Under the pieces are notes generated by a model. The model did not search any database. It was not told where the DNA came from and saw nothing but the letters and a program-made list of their open reading frames with translations. From positions 62,001 through 126,000 of the forward strand of contig VWPU01003067.1 of NCBI GenBank assembly GCA_013398955.1: a stretch of DNA of 64,000 nt. Reading direction: 5' to 3'. Of the stretch, positions 11,246 through 23,629 are shown one piece after another (the first letter of the stretch is position 1; each line of letters starts with the position of its first letter). The stretch comes from Callaeas wilsoni. Lineage: Eukaryota; Chordata; Aves; Passeriformes; Callaeidae. Both the position numbers and the translations under genes were made by a program.

Positions 11246-14200
11246 TAATTTTATGGTAAAGGTTTGAAAAAAATCAGCAATATACAAGCAGGATGGATCC
11301 ACATTTGAAAAAAAGAAACAGTGAATTTGATAGCAGAGCTGCAGATAAAACTTTAGAGGTCAAAAATACACAGAAGAACAATAAACACCACAGTGATACA
11401 GGAAACCGTATAATGAACAGAATAAACATTGTACTAGCAGTTGAAGAGTAGTAAACACTGCTGAGATATTAATCAAGAGGGAATGTAGTTTATGGCTGGA
11501 TTTTCCTTGAGACAGAGTAAGTTATAAACCCATTTGTGTAATATATTTTTGTTTCTAATATTTTCACAGCCACCAAAATGAATATTTAATAAAATAATTA
11601 AAGACTTACCCTTTTTGATGTGATAAGAAACTAAGAAACAAAGCCCCACCACTAATAGTTCATCTTTGTGGGAATACTTATCATTATTTTGACACAAAGC
11701 CTGAATTATTATTGAAAGCAAATAGAGAAACAAGGTCTCAAAGCTCTTGGATTTTTCTTTTATTGCTGTCATTGTCACTGCATACTCTGTGGCAACGTAA
11801 CAGTGGATAAATTAAGGCTCACAGAATCAGATAATCTGTAATGTTCCTTATGAGAACATCTTTTTCTTTATGAAACTATGTAAAGGATACATTTAATTTC
11901 CCGTTGTTCTTATACATAGACTTCACATTCTTTGACGCCCTAGACTTGGAGTGATTTAACTGGCTAAAATACTAGATGCTTTGATTCTGTGCTTCCTTTT
12001 CTACTCCTTATCAGTCATTTACAGAAGCTTTTCCCTGAAGGACTTGTTTTTACTTAGGGAGAAATGTACACCCCTAAGAGAAAAAAAAGAAAACCAAGAA
12101 AAAAAAACAAAACCTGATACCAAACAGCAAAACAGGACTTTTTCCCTCTTAGAGAATTCAGGGACAGGAAGTCTCTGAAACAATGCTTAAATAATACTGA
12201 CCCTCAGCAGCACACACACAGCTGGCTGTGTTTAAAGAGCTGCAGGAAATGAATCAGCATCTAACTAAAGCTAGGCATTTCTAAAGGCCAGAGGATGGAA
12301 AGTCTTTCCATAGTGGAAGTTATCACTATGAAGGTCAGGTATCAGAGCATTCTGCAAACTGGCCTTCATCTTTTTACTTTAGGAACCACCTAAATTATTT
12401 TTAAGCCACCTAGAGATGCCACAAAATCTTTGGGAACAAATGGTCTAAATATATTACAGAAATGAAGCCAAGTCATCTAAAGGAGTTGCCGGTGTGAGAT
12501 GAGAGTTACGCAGATTTTACATACCAAATGAAGGAAGCAACAGAAAATTAACACCACTTAGAGCCAAGAAAATACTGTTTAAAATAAGCAATCCAGATTT
12601 TACATATGTACTTCATAAGTGACACAGATGGACACTTAACCTCCAGTCTAGAGGTTTAGCCTTCAAAACACAGGACATAACTTTGATCAGAGCTTATCCT
12701 CCCTTTCCTAACTGGGCAGTAAAGATGCCAAAAAGATAATTCCGTGTTTGTGATTTTTGTTCACAGCTCCTTAGAAACCTCTAAAGTTAGTGGAAGGAAT
12801 AGCCAGTGTTAGAGACAAGAAGGAGTCTTTTCTGTTTTTAATTTCAGAGAAAGTCACCTTAAATTCATGGGTTTTTGTATTATAAAAATAAACATGCCAG
12901 TAGACATTTGGAACTCTATATGACTATTTTCTTCCCAATAAGACAGTATGTTCAACAGAGTATAATACTTGACAGTCATTAGCAAGCAGAGAAGTCCATT
13001 TTCCTTTACCAGTAATATCCTTTTACCTCATTATAAAACAAGAGTTGTCATACCAAAATCGAAGACTTGTCAACAGAGGGGGGAAAATCATTCTTAATTA
13101 CTGTGTGGATAAAGCTTCAGGATGATGAGAAATGGGAGAGTGTGATAATTGAAAGAATTATAGGCAATTCTTGAATTAAATCTTGTATTTTTAGTTGTTA
13201 GTTTTCAGTGTGTTTCTATATAAAGAACAATCAAAAAATTCATTGGTAAATGGATACACAGGGTAGATTCTTCTGGAGTATTACCATGTGTGTTCCAGCC
13301 CTGAAACAAGCCCTGTATTAAGTACGTTTAGATTCTGGACTTCAGCAAAGGTTTATAGATCAGTCACTAGCAAAAGTCATTAAACAGAAAAGAGATATTC
13401 AATTTTGACTAAAAATCAAACTAATAATAATAAACTATTTCCTATTAATATATAGTTTGAATATTGGAATGGCAGTCTCTATGCTTAGGCAGATCCTTAG
13501 ATGTTCTGATAAGATATACAATATAAAATAAAATGAGTACTAATGTTAGGTAAAGTTATAGCAGGGCAAAAGCAGTTGAAAGATAATTGATTTTAAAATT
13601 TTTATTTTCTTCTGATAAAAGTGTGTTTACTAAATGGAATGTCAGTCTACCTTTTGTCTTTTAGGGAAAAATGATTCAACATTACTAGAGTACTTACTAA
13701 CTGAAGAAATTAAAATGAGTAATTAACAATAGTGTACTTAAAGCAGCAGAAGTACAAAATTGCCATTAGTTTCTCAATATCAACATCCACATTTTATTAT
13801 GTTTCATTAGTACTTTATCTTATTCAGCTCACTGTTCCTTCTTCAGAGAAGTCTATAGCATAAACTAAATGGGCCACATTAATATGCAATTTCCACCTGA
13901 GACAGTGCAACTGCAGTATAGATAGCCATGGCTGGGTGCATTTTCACTAGTAGCTGCTGGGCATAATTTAATCCTTCTTAATAATTTTATAGATATAACC
14001 TTTTATTCAATTGCTCATTCCATTATATTAATTATTAGTAAGTGAAAATATAATTTAAACATAGGTCAATAATCTATGATATGTTTTTTGAACATTTCCT
14101 TGTTCAGGAGCCCTATATAATAAAAATAACAAGATTTTTACAATATTTTGGTGTATGGCTTAGCAATAAATATTACAATGTGACCGAAGGACAAATATTA

Positions 14201-14419
14201 AGCAGAATTTATAGAGGAAAATCAAATTAGTTTTCCAAGTATTGCATTTGGCATGGAAGCCTGAGACCTATGCATGTATTAAGATAATACATTAAGGAAA
14301 AATGGTACATCAAGCTCTCAAAACTTTAACAACAGACTGTTTTAATATTTGAACTAACATGTTTCTAAAATTCAGGTTTTACAGTGCTAAGATATCCTGG
14401 CTGCACACTGTATACAGAA

Positions 14420-14470
14420 ACACAGCCTTCCTCCAGATAGGAAAGGCTTTTATTGTATTGAAGGCTGTGT
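14420..14470. repeat. Perfect 11-bp inverted repeat (hairpin)
   Basis: ACACAGCCTTC at 14420-14430 is the exact reverse complement of GAAGGCTGTGT at 14460-14470, with a 29-base spacer. The stem is shorter than that of a typical microRNA precursor. No family of small inverted-repeat elements was recognised. Confidence 0.7.
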
Positions 14471-17400
14471 CCACACTTCTGTAATCATTTTTGCCTGCTT
14501 GCATTCAGGAGCCTGGACCTTTAAATTCCACAAAGCCAAGGAACTAGAACCCTGTGGGTGGCTATTTCTAGGCTTTGTGCTCTTTGTTGCGTTTTCCCTT
14601 TTATTAGCTTGTAAGACACTTATAGCTTTTGGCTTTTCTGTTTATTAGGTTTTTTTTCATTTCTTAGTTCAGGAGATCTGACAGTCTTATGGGTTCAAAG
14701 CACTTTACTTCATTTCTTAGAGCACAGAAGACTTGAGGAAAAGTGAAGAACAATATTTTCAAACATAGCCTGTAAGTTTGGATACTGAGTTAAGAAAATA
14801 TCTAAACAGAGAGATCTTATACCTGATTTTTTCATAGGCATTTATCCAATTCAGCTTAAGGTTATTAGGAACTGGTAGGTAGTTTGTATGTCTGAATAGA
14901 AATGCCATTTTGAAACTAGAAATGAAAAATTAGAGAGAATTTAAGAGAACATTCTACCATTTTATTCGAAGAGGTTCCCATATTTTTACTAATTTGAAAT
15001 CAGTATATGTATTTCATCTAATTAGTATTTCATGTCAAAAACATGAGAGTGATCAGAATCCAGGTCTCTTCCAAGGGAAAAACATTCATCCCATTCTCCA
15101 TGAGAAGAGGGAATGAAATCTAGGTCTTCTACTTCCCAGCCTCCAGCCACCAAGATCTTAAAAATGAGACATTACTGCCTTCTTTACTGTGCATATATTA
15201 AGAGAATTAGATGTGTAAAAGCAAGTCAGGCTAAGTCAAACTGTAAGAAAACTTAGGGAATAAAATCCTTTGGGGAGCTCGGTCAGAGAGAAGCAGTGAT
15301 TTCTGGATCTGAGCTGGGCTTGCATGAATAAAATCATTATGATTCAAAACTGCCTATATATGCAGATGAGAAACTGGCATCCAGGTTCTGAGTTTAGGAT
15401 CCTAACAAAAACTTCTATGATACTTTTCCATTAGCTGAGCAGGGCTTTGGGGGATCATGACTTAGTCACATACCTGTCAGTCTTGCTTGTGTCCTCGTTT
15501 CTTTGAAGTTCTTAAGCTTAGAGCAGAAACAGCCAAAGGTTCTGCTAAAATGAGACATGCTCACTAAACAGTCACTAAAAAACCTGGGAAAATATATTAT
15601 AAAGATTAGTTAATGCAACTGTCCATTTAAAGGGGTGAGTGGGGAAGTTCAGCTATTTTGCCTATATAGAGAATTTTACAGAAAGGATAATGAAAGGAGT
15701 CTTCTTTGGTAGGCAAATTCCTTCTTTGTGCTTGTTCTGGACATTGTAAGTGGAAAATAGCTTCGCACCTGCTGTGCTTGTCTTTGGGTCAGGAAGAGTT
15801 TTTCTCTGCTGTTGGAGAAAATATACTGCTTGGAAATGTGGATGTATGGATGAATGACAAGAGCTACTGCAGTCTTTACTAGCTAAAAACTAGCAGGAAG
15901 GGAAGAGTCAAGAAAAATACAAAATAACTAATTCAGAATGTTTAATGAAATAAGTCCTCCTGCTTGACTGTTTTAGAGCCAAAATTGAGACTCAGTAAGA
16001 AGCAGATAGGAGCTCAGAAGCTTTGCCTTTGGGAATTATGAGCACTAATTTGTGGACACGTGTACATTCCTTAATTTGTGTTTGCATCTATTAAATACAT
16101 CTGTTGAATTAAATCATATTTAATCTGCTGATTATATCTTTTATCCTTTTATAACTAATTCTGTTTTCTCTTTAAGGTGAGGTTTATAGCTTTGCAGGTG
16201 ACTCAGTATCTTTATTCTTGGTGAGTCTCCATTCCCATGTCTCATTCACTTGATTGTTTTCTTTCCACGATCAAATTTGTAAGGTACTTTAAAAATTGTA
16301 ATTACTCTTTACAACACTCCTTCAAAGGAGATAAAATTACAGAGAAATGTATGTATTCACATTAAGTGTTTCAAGGCCAAGAGAACTCGTGCATGTCTGA
16401 CTCCTGGACTCAAACAGCACCATCGACTGAATGAAAATTTGACTGCAAAACAAATTATAAAGTAAAAAAATACCTGCTTCATGTCCACGAGAAGAACACA
16501 GTCATAGGATAGGATGCTGAAAAGTTTGCAATGATGGCAAGATGCAAAGTAAAATGAGTCATCTTTTCAGCAATAAAAGTACCATTCACTGTCCTGCCTT
16601 TAGATAAGGGCTAACTGCAATGCTTCCTGATTTGAACAAATGTTTGCATCATTCGGTTTTGTGGCGTGAAGGCGTTGCTCTCTTTTCTGCTGACAGGGAA
16701 GGTGCTCAAGTGACCTGCTAGATAAGTCCTTGATGATGAGTGGAAGAGAAAACTTTTCCGTGTGATTGTTACCTGATGATATGCTAAAAAAGAGGGTTGT
16801 TTGGGTATCATTGTGCAATTCCTATTTTGTTGAGTTTTAATCTTGAAACTATGGTCAGGATGGTAAATAATGTAATTTCAAGCATGAGGAGGATGAAATA
16901 TACTGAGTGTTGTTCTAAGATACCCAGTAAAATTGCGCTGGTCTCCAGTGATGACTTGCTAAAAGTAAATTTCATCTTGAGATCTTCTGAGTTCTGAAGA
17001 CAGCTTTGGGCTGTATAGATCAGGAAGCTGGGCTCTGATCTATATGGATCCAGTCTGGTCTGTATGCAGTACTTGATATTTGGGGGTAATACAATCACAT
17101 GTTATGAGTAAAAAGATACACGCTTAATCAGAAGCGGGTAAAGGTGAAAGATTCCCAGCTGTGCAGTCACAAGGTTGATTTAATCATGTGACACTTCTGG
17201 GCATTCCTGTTATAACCTCACTGGATTTGAACAATAGTATCACTTGCACAGGCTTGAGATTTTTACCTGGCCAAGTGGGATTTATATAATTTGGTATGTT
17301 TTTACTTTGTATTTTTGCAAGTTTAAAAGTGATACACATACCAATGTTATGTACAAAACTTTTGAATCTATGTAAGCAGTGATTCCTTAGGGAGAGATTA

Positions 17401-17581
17401 CCGGTTGCTAGGCTTGAAAGATGAAATTCCTTTATTTTCTGTAGAAGAAAACCTAAGTCTCTAAGGAAATTATTTCTGTGCTATGGGAAATTAAAACTTG
17501 TGTTTACTCTGACTAGACTGACTTAGCTCCCACTGATGGAGTTCAGGAGATACCACCTTGCCACACAACTTTGTTGCCCCA

Positions 17582-17609
17582 GATCTCATGTTCTGGATCT
17601 CATGTTCTG
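17582..17609. repeat. Exact 14-bp tandem duplication
   Basis: GATCTCATGTTCTG occurs twice head to tail (17582-17595, 17596-17609). Confidence 0.85.
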
Positions 17610-18154
17610 TTTTAAACAGACTGGTTTAGTAAAATTAGTAGCTACCAAGTACTGCTCATCATTTTTCTATTTTAACTGCACCTCAAGGTTGAATGACAGC
17701 TCATATTGATATGTGTCTTAATATTCTAGAAAAATTCAGATGCAGTCTGTGTAAAGGACAGCCTTCATGACCTTTATTACCCTTGATAAAGGCCATCAAG
17801 GATGTTCTTTATGGGATAATCCTTGAGCTTTGCATATATATCAAGCAAAAAAAGAAGTACAGTGTTTGAAGCAAGATATTCATGTGCATCTTTGGGCACT
17901 AGAAAAGAAATATAAGAAATTAGATATACAACATCTCTTCAAATTATCAAATACATCATAACCAATAATGAATTTTGACTTTTTACTATTATTATTTCAT
18001 TAGGGTATTTTCTCAAATAGTTTAGTATTGTGAAAGGGTATTTGTTTGAAATTGTCACTGTTCACATAGACAGATATCATCTTTCTGCCTGAGGATTGAA
18101 TAAGCATTCAGTAGCCTTTTGGTAATATTTTTATTCCAAATTACACAAATTAAA

Positions 18155-18375
18155 AACACCTTTTCCCAACATCTAATCTAAACCTTCCCTGACACAGCTT
18201 CATGCCATTTCCTTAAGTCTTGCCACTGGTCAGGAGACAGAAGAGATTGGTACCTGCCCCTCTTCTTCCTCTCACGAGGAAGCTGTAGACCACAATGGGA
18301 TCTCCCCTCAGTCTCCTCTTCTCCAGGCTGAACAGATCAAGTGACCTCAGCTGCTCCTCATAAGGTTTATAAGGA
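18155..18375 (-). mobile_element. CR1 LINE 3'-end fragment
   Basis: The plus strand shows the reverse complement of a CR1 3' region: ATCTAATCTAAACCTTCCC near the 3' side, then GGGATCTCCCCTCAGTCTCC, TCTTCTCCAGGCTGAACAG and CAGCTGCTCCTCATAAGG. Only about 220 bases remain. The usual terminal ATTCTATG repeats are not visible, so the 3' tip has decayed or been lost. It belongs to a different CR1 subtype from the copy at 34437-35320, but I cannot name the subfamily. The 71-codon minus-strand frame across it is CR1 3' sequence, not a gene. Confidence 0.88.
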
Positions 18376-21300
18376 CAAGATAACAGTGGAAACATGAATT
18401 TTTGCCTCTGAAGCAATATTTCCCCCACACTCTAACTTCTGAATATTTAGCTCCAGGGCGACTATATCTTGACTTTTCAGATCAGAATCTGCTTTATGAG
18501 ATTTATACAAAGACTCTTCATTAATGCTGCACATGAAAAACTAGGGTGTGATATTTCTTAAAAAGAAGAATCATTACTGCTCTGTAAGAGAATGGTCTGT
18601 AAACATATTTGTTCTTTTACACCTGTGCAATTTTTCAAATGTGTTTTATTAACTCAGCTATGTAAACTTTTCTGTTGCTCTCTCCACTTTTGTAGCTGGT
18701 TCTTTGGCTTATAACCAACTATTTATTTATTTAGATAAAAGCATACAGAATAAATATTCCTAAACCACATATGAAGTTTTACTTACATTAATATTTTATT
18801 GTAAATCTGTAAGCATTTTATATAGAAATTAAAATCCTTTAAAAAGTTCAAGTACAATTCTTTCGGATTTTAACCCAAAAGAGAATTCCACTTTAGTAGT
18901 GCACTTCTAGAAATAGTTATTTCTAAGAAGGTAATATCTACTGCAATATTTACAATAGATACACTGGCATAGCCAGCCTATCTGCAGTCATAGACATATG
19001 AATGTTTCTTCCAGAATATGATTTGTTAGCCAAGTATAAGCACCTTTTAGAAGAATTTAGCTGCATATTGGCATTTAATATTCATCAAGTTACTAAAAAT
19101 TTTGGTAAGATTTGTTTCCTTTTTGTACACTTTAAATAGCATTTTCATCATCAAAGTCTCACCAGCGAGAAGTTAGGGGGTCAATTTGCTTCTTTTTTGT
19201 CTCTCAGTAAGGAAAACCTCTGAAATATGGGTTTGCATAATACAAGGTGCAGTTGCTTGCACTAATATGACAGAAATATATCTTTTCATGTTCTTAAAAA
19301 CAGTGAAAATAGATTTATTTTCTTCAATTCTCTGAAAACTTCACATTAAATTAAAATCAGTGTTTTCAAGAAATACAAGACACATCCTTAGCTTTCCATT
19401 AATAAATATATTAATTGCTGTTAAAATGATAAAAAAGTTTCAGAAGTTTGGTAATACTCAAGTATCAACTAAATCAGCTTGCAATTCCTTTCCAACACAC
19501 TTTTGTACCAGCTAAAGCCAAAAATATTTGATGCCCTGTACCCAAATGTTTATGTGGTCCATACACATAGTGGACATCTGGTTTTCTTACTATCACCTAC
19601 ATAATTGGCTTGATTTGTCTAAAAAGCAAGGAAGACATTTGCAATATGAATTATTGGATGTGCAGTGAGCCATATAGTCATTGAAGAGTTGTGGAGAAAT
19701 CATTTGGTTAAAATCTCACTCAAAACTGGGCTGAGGGCAGCATTAAATTGGGTAAACTGTGTCATTGCCTGGTGGATCTGGATAACCTCCACAGTCTCTC
19801 TGGGCTGAGAAACTGTGGTGAGTCAGGAAAGCATGACTGAGATGGTGAGGGCCTAGAGAATGTGTTCTGTTTGGAGTGGCAGAGAGAGCTGAGTCTGTTG
19901 GTGAAGAAGGACAGTCTAAGAAGCATTCTACAACCACTTGGAGTTACAAACATCACAGTATCAGATACCTCTTACTAGTGGCAGGTGGTGCAACACTAGG
20001 CAGCATCCTCAGGGAAGTTCAGTTTAGGAAATTGCTTGGTCTTTAGGAAGTTGATGAAGAAAACTACTCAAATAATATTGAAAATTCAATTGTATTAGTG
20101 TAATATTACATTTTAAATTTGTTTCAGGTTTTGTTTATTTCTCTGGTCTTAACATTTTATGCTGTTTCTCTGCAATGAAATCCATTTCTGCTGTTACTTT
20201 TTTGAAAATTCAAGTTAACTTTGTGATGGAGAGCTTGAATCCTCTAAGCATAATGAATATATCTGAATGTACTTATGGGTGATGAAAAATAATAAAAGTC
20301 ATCTTCAAATTATCTTCAAATTTTAAATTCAATTTCTATTAATATAAACCATGTTTCCTCCATAAAATATTTCTTTGAAAGTAGGTTAAGAATTATCCTG
20401 GAGATTGGAGGGAGTCAACACAATCTGCATTTGCAATATCATTTTTATGTAGTGACTCTTCAGGTTATTGCTATATAGAGAGTTATAGAACTCTCTGAAC
20501 AACACTGTTCCCATTTCTGGTGAATGGTAATTAACCTTCAGGCTATGAACTCATACAAAATACGTTAAGGTTACTGTTATCCAAATAAAATACCAAGCAC
20601 AATAAAGTTTCAGGGAAAAGGATCCAAGTTGTTCACTGTGGACAAAAAGTATATTCTATTCCTTTTTCAAAGCTTCTATATTGTAATCTGGTTTAGACTT
20701 CAGCAGTTCATTTGTTCATATACAGGGACAGAGTGTGAATTAATGTGTGAAAAAAGCAGGAGTGTGAGGATGGGGTTTTTGCAGGTATACTGTACTGGAT
20801 TAATCTCTGTGCTGTTAAACTGATTCATTCTTCCACAAGGGGAAATGATAATGACTCCCTTATTATATATGCAGAGACAAATTAGTGCATCCATAGCATT
20901 TACACATATGAGGTGGGAGCAGAATGTGCACAGACACCTGTGCATTTTCTTCCCTGCAATGTGACCACTGTCTTGCTAACCAGTGTTCCCATCCCACCTC
21001 TGCTTTCCTTCTGTGCTGTTCTGCCCTTGGTGTGCAATGCCAGCCCCATGGGCACTGTGTGACACATTTTAAGGATTGTTGCACACTCTGAACTATTTCT
21101 GCAACAAATCACAAAACTGTGCAGCACTGAAGATTTTTTTGATTATGACAAATGCCTTTAAAATTCTATTTAAACTGCCTCATGAAGTATGAACCTCTAA
21201 CAAATATATCCCGGTGATAAGAGAACTTTATTCATTTACATTATCAAGTACATGAAATTTGAAATTAGTATGTTACTTAGCTAAATTTGTTGAGTCAACC

Positions 21301-22464
21301 CATCACTTGCTGGATACAGTAAAATGTCACTTATGGTTGGTTTAGAAGATTTTTATCCAAATATATGAGTATTGTGGGTTTTACTTATTTCCTATTTTAT
21401 CTTAGTTCTGATCTCTCATAGACACATCATGGTGGGGTTCCAAGTATTCTGCAAGTCACTTTCAATATCCAGATCCTGGCTCCAAAGGCTTGCAATCAAA
21501 AGAGAGGAGGAAGAGGAAGGAAGAGAGGGGAAGGGCAACCCCAAATGACAAAGTTACATGTGGGTCCTCCAGTGGAATCAGGACAGGAATAGGGAGAATT
21601 ATGCCCTGTGTGATACAATTTTTCCTTGATGAAACAAAGACTACATATGAATGTACTGCTGAAGTCACCTTTGTTCTCTTCCTTCTCTCTCCTCTTTTTA
21701 GCTTCACATTCCCCTTTTTTGTCTCATCCTCTGTTTTTCAGCTTGGACATCTTTCACTTCACCTTGTCTTCTATTCATTTTTCCTGCTCCCTTGTACACT
21801 TCAAGTCTAATTTTTTTGCAGTCATCCAAAGAACAAGTGCTCTATTCAGACATTATCCAGAGACCCCTAAGCTCTTGCAGACTTTGTCAGCTCCAGAACT
21901 CAAAGAAATACAGGCATTTCAGCACAGGTTTGCACTTGGAGTAGTACAGTGATAGCAGGATTGATTAGCCCAAGAGCAGGACTACATTAAAGCTGCTTAC
22001 TTTGGTTCTGTGATCTGGGCTATTGGCACCGTGCAGAGGTGCACTGTGGCATCTAATGTACTAGATTGCTTAAAGCAAATCTCATGATTCGTGTTCGTTT
22101 GCAGCGTAGTGTCATGAAGATAGATGCTTTGGAATCATTCTGAATGGAATCAGATTTTTTTTAGGGAATTAGAGTTTATAAAAATAAACATCACTTGTTC
22201 TATATTTCCACACTTAGAAATCCATTAAGTTGCTCTTATTGTGCTCAGTGTATTTCCCAAGTAAGAAGAGCGATGTGGTGAGTGCTGTACTAAAAAAGCC
22301 TAGATTATCAGAGGAACTCTGAAAGACAGAGGAAGGACAGAGAAATTCTGCTACCCTCTGAGAAGAGTGTCAGGGAAAATCCCAGGTGGCACTTAGAAAG
22401 CAAAAGTCCATTTTGCCGTTCTTTGAGCTCTTATTCCTGAATCTTTCTGTAGCTTACAAATAAA
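18376..22464. other. Unique AT-rich non-coding DNA
   Basis: No gene or named repeat was recognised. A slightly GC-richer patch at about 19720-20020 and another at about 20900-21080 have no recognisable identity. A purine-rich tract lies at about 21495-21540. Short overlapping frames at 21462-21952 on both strands are of chance type. Confidence 0.55.
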
Positions 22465-22470
22465 CTTCCC
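22465..22470 (+). repeat. Target-site duplication of the solo LTR, left copy
   Basis: CTTCCC precedes the LTR and is repeated at 23041-23046. The matching stretch can be read as ACTTCCCTG on both sides, because the neighbouring LTR-edge and flank bases coincide. Confidence 0.75.
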
Positions 22471-22743
22471 TGTTGTGGTGAATGAATCAACCACAAGAAT
22501 GACCAGGGGGCCACAGAGCCCAGAAACAGAGGCTTGGTGAGCTGGTTCCAAAGAGTGAACCACCCCTCTGTGAGGATGGCTTCCGCCATTGAATTCCTGT
22601 GACCTGATGTAGGCTTCGTCTGTCTGATTGACAGTTGACAGACACCCCTTGTATCTCCTCAGGAAAGGTAACCAGACCTGTCCCGCCCTTCCCTTCTTCC
22701 TATAGGTCCCTGCTATGCCATCCCGCCCCCTTCCCTGTATCCC

Positions 22744-22750
22744 TTTAAAG
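22744..22750 (+). promoter_or_regulatory. TATA-like box of the solo LTR
   Basis: TTTAAAG lies in the LTR 60 bases upstream of the AATAAA signal, the spacing expected for a U3 core promoter. Activity is not shown. Confidence 0.45.
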
Positions 22751-22809
22751 CCCACTCGGGCTACCTCCTCCGCCTTTTCGTATCCGGTGCCCTTTGAGGG
22801 AGCTTCTAC

Positions 22810-22815
22810 AATAAA
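22810..22815 (+). terminator. LTR polyadenylation signal AATAAA
   Basis: AATAAA within the LTR fixes the element's orientation (plus). It could still end readthrough transcripts from a host gene on this strand. Confidence 0.6.
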
Positions 22816-23040
22816 CGCTTGGAACATCGGTCAAAGGGCCACCTCTGCTCTGTCGATTCTGGCCTCGCCTGGGCTATCCACAAGCCCCAGGCACGCTAGG
22901 CTCCGTGCCCTCCACCGCGCGGGCTGGGAGGCTGGCAAGCGAGGCACCGAGGTGCCACAGGGTGCTCTCCCTTTGTCTTGGGCGCTCCTGGACAAGCTGC
23001 AGCTATCTTAGCCCGGCCAGTGTGTCGGCGTACTAATATA

Positions 23041-23046
23041 CTTCCC
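23041..23046 (+). repeat. Target-site duplication of the solo LTR, right copy
   Basis: CTTCCC directly follows the LTR and is identical to the left copy at 22465-22470. Confidence 0.75.
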
Positions 23047-23590
23047 TGCTTCACCTATATCTGGGGGATTTTGTGCACAGCACTGATGGTATAAGGGAGT
23101 AAGTAAGTCTTGATGGCCTGTGAAGAGAAGTAGTGCTCATCTCTTCAGAAGCCTTGCAACTGGCTTGGACTAATTGCAAACTCAGTTAGATAAGGAGTCA
23201 AGAGTTTCTCATTCCTAGACATTTTATTTCCCCTCTCCCTTCACCAGGCTGCTGAAGTTTTATTTCAAACACAGAAGACTGGTGAAAAGCATAGGTTATG
23301 TTGGAAAGATTGAAGCCCAGGGAGAGAAGTGACTGTGAATCTCTGAAGGAACTCATTATTTAGAGGATTTGTAATACTAAAAAGTATTGAAAGAGAGGTC
23401 TGCCTAGGTCCTTTGTTATGTGGGCCATCTTTAGGGTTTGGAAAAGAGGTTTAAATTCAGACAGCAGTACTCTGTTGCAAATACTGTGATACATAAATAT
23501 TTGTTCATCACTTGCTAAACGTTATCATATTTTGGTGGACTCTCTTAGGCTCAGTTAAAATGCTGACACAAAATCAAGAAGGTAGATTTG

Positions 23591-23629
23591 ATTTTTTTTT
23601 TTCCTTTTTTTTTTCTTTTTTTTTTTCCT
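23591..23629 (+). repeat. Interrupted poly-T tract
   Basis: Three long T runs are separated by CC or C. A low-complexity pyrimidine tract with no associated retroelement seen. Confidence 0.85.

Larger units (their letters stand above)
11246..18154. other. Unique AT-rich non-coding DNA
   Basis: No repeat family or gene was recognised in about 6.9 kb. Open frames are short and have chance composition. Local features are the inverted repeat at 14420-14470, an exact 14-bp tandem duplication (GATCTCATGTTCTG) at 17582-17609, and a 7-bp inverted repeat CCTTGAT/ATCAAGG at 17781-17801. Confidence 0.6.
22471..23040 (+). mobile_element. Solo LTR of an endogenous retrovirus
   Basis: A 570-bp block begins TGTTGTGGTGAATGAATC, a start like those of known avian ERV LTRs, and is flanked by a 6-bp direct repeat CTTCCC (22465-22470 and 23041-23046). 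Inside are a TATA-like TTTAAAG (22744-22750) and, 60 bases on, a polyadenylation signal AATAAA (22810-22815). These give a U3-R-U5 order on the plus strand. The block is clearly richer in GC and CpG than its surroundings, especially in U5. The ends are TG...TA rather than TG...CA, probably a point change. A 6-bp duplication is typical of alpha/betaretrovirus-like (ERVK-class) integrations and differs from the 4-5 bp of gamma or ERVL types. No internal retroviral genes are present, so it is a solo LTR left by LTR-LTR recombination. The overlapping frames on both strands are not genes. Confidence 0.85.

Noticed and set aside
22393..23011. Frames of 144 (minus) and 98 (plus) codons
   Set aside because: They lie in the GC-rich solo LTR, where stops are rare; an LTR does not encode these products.
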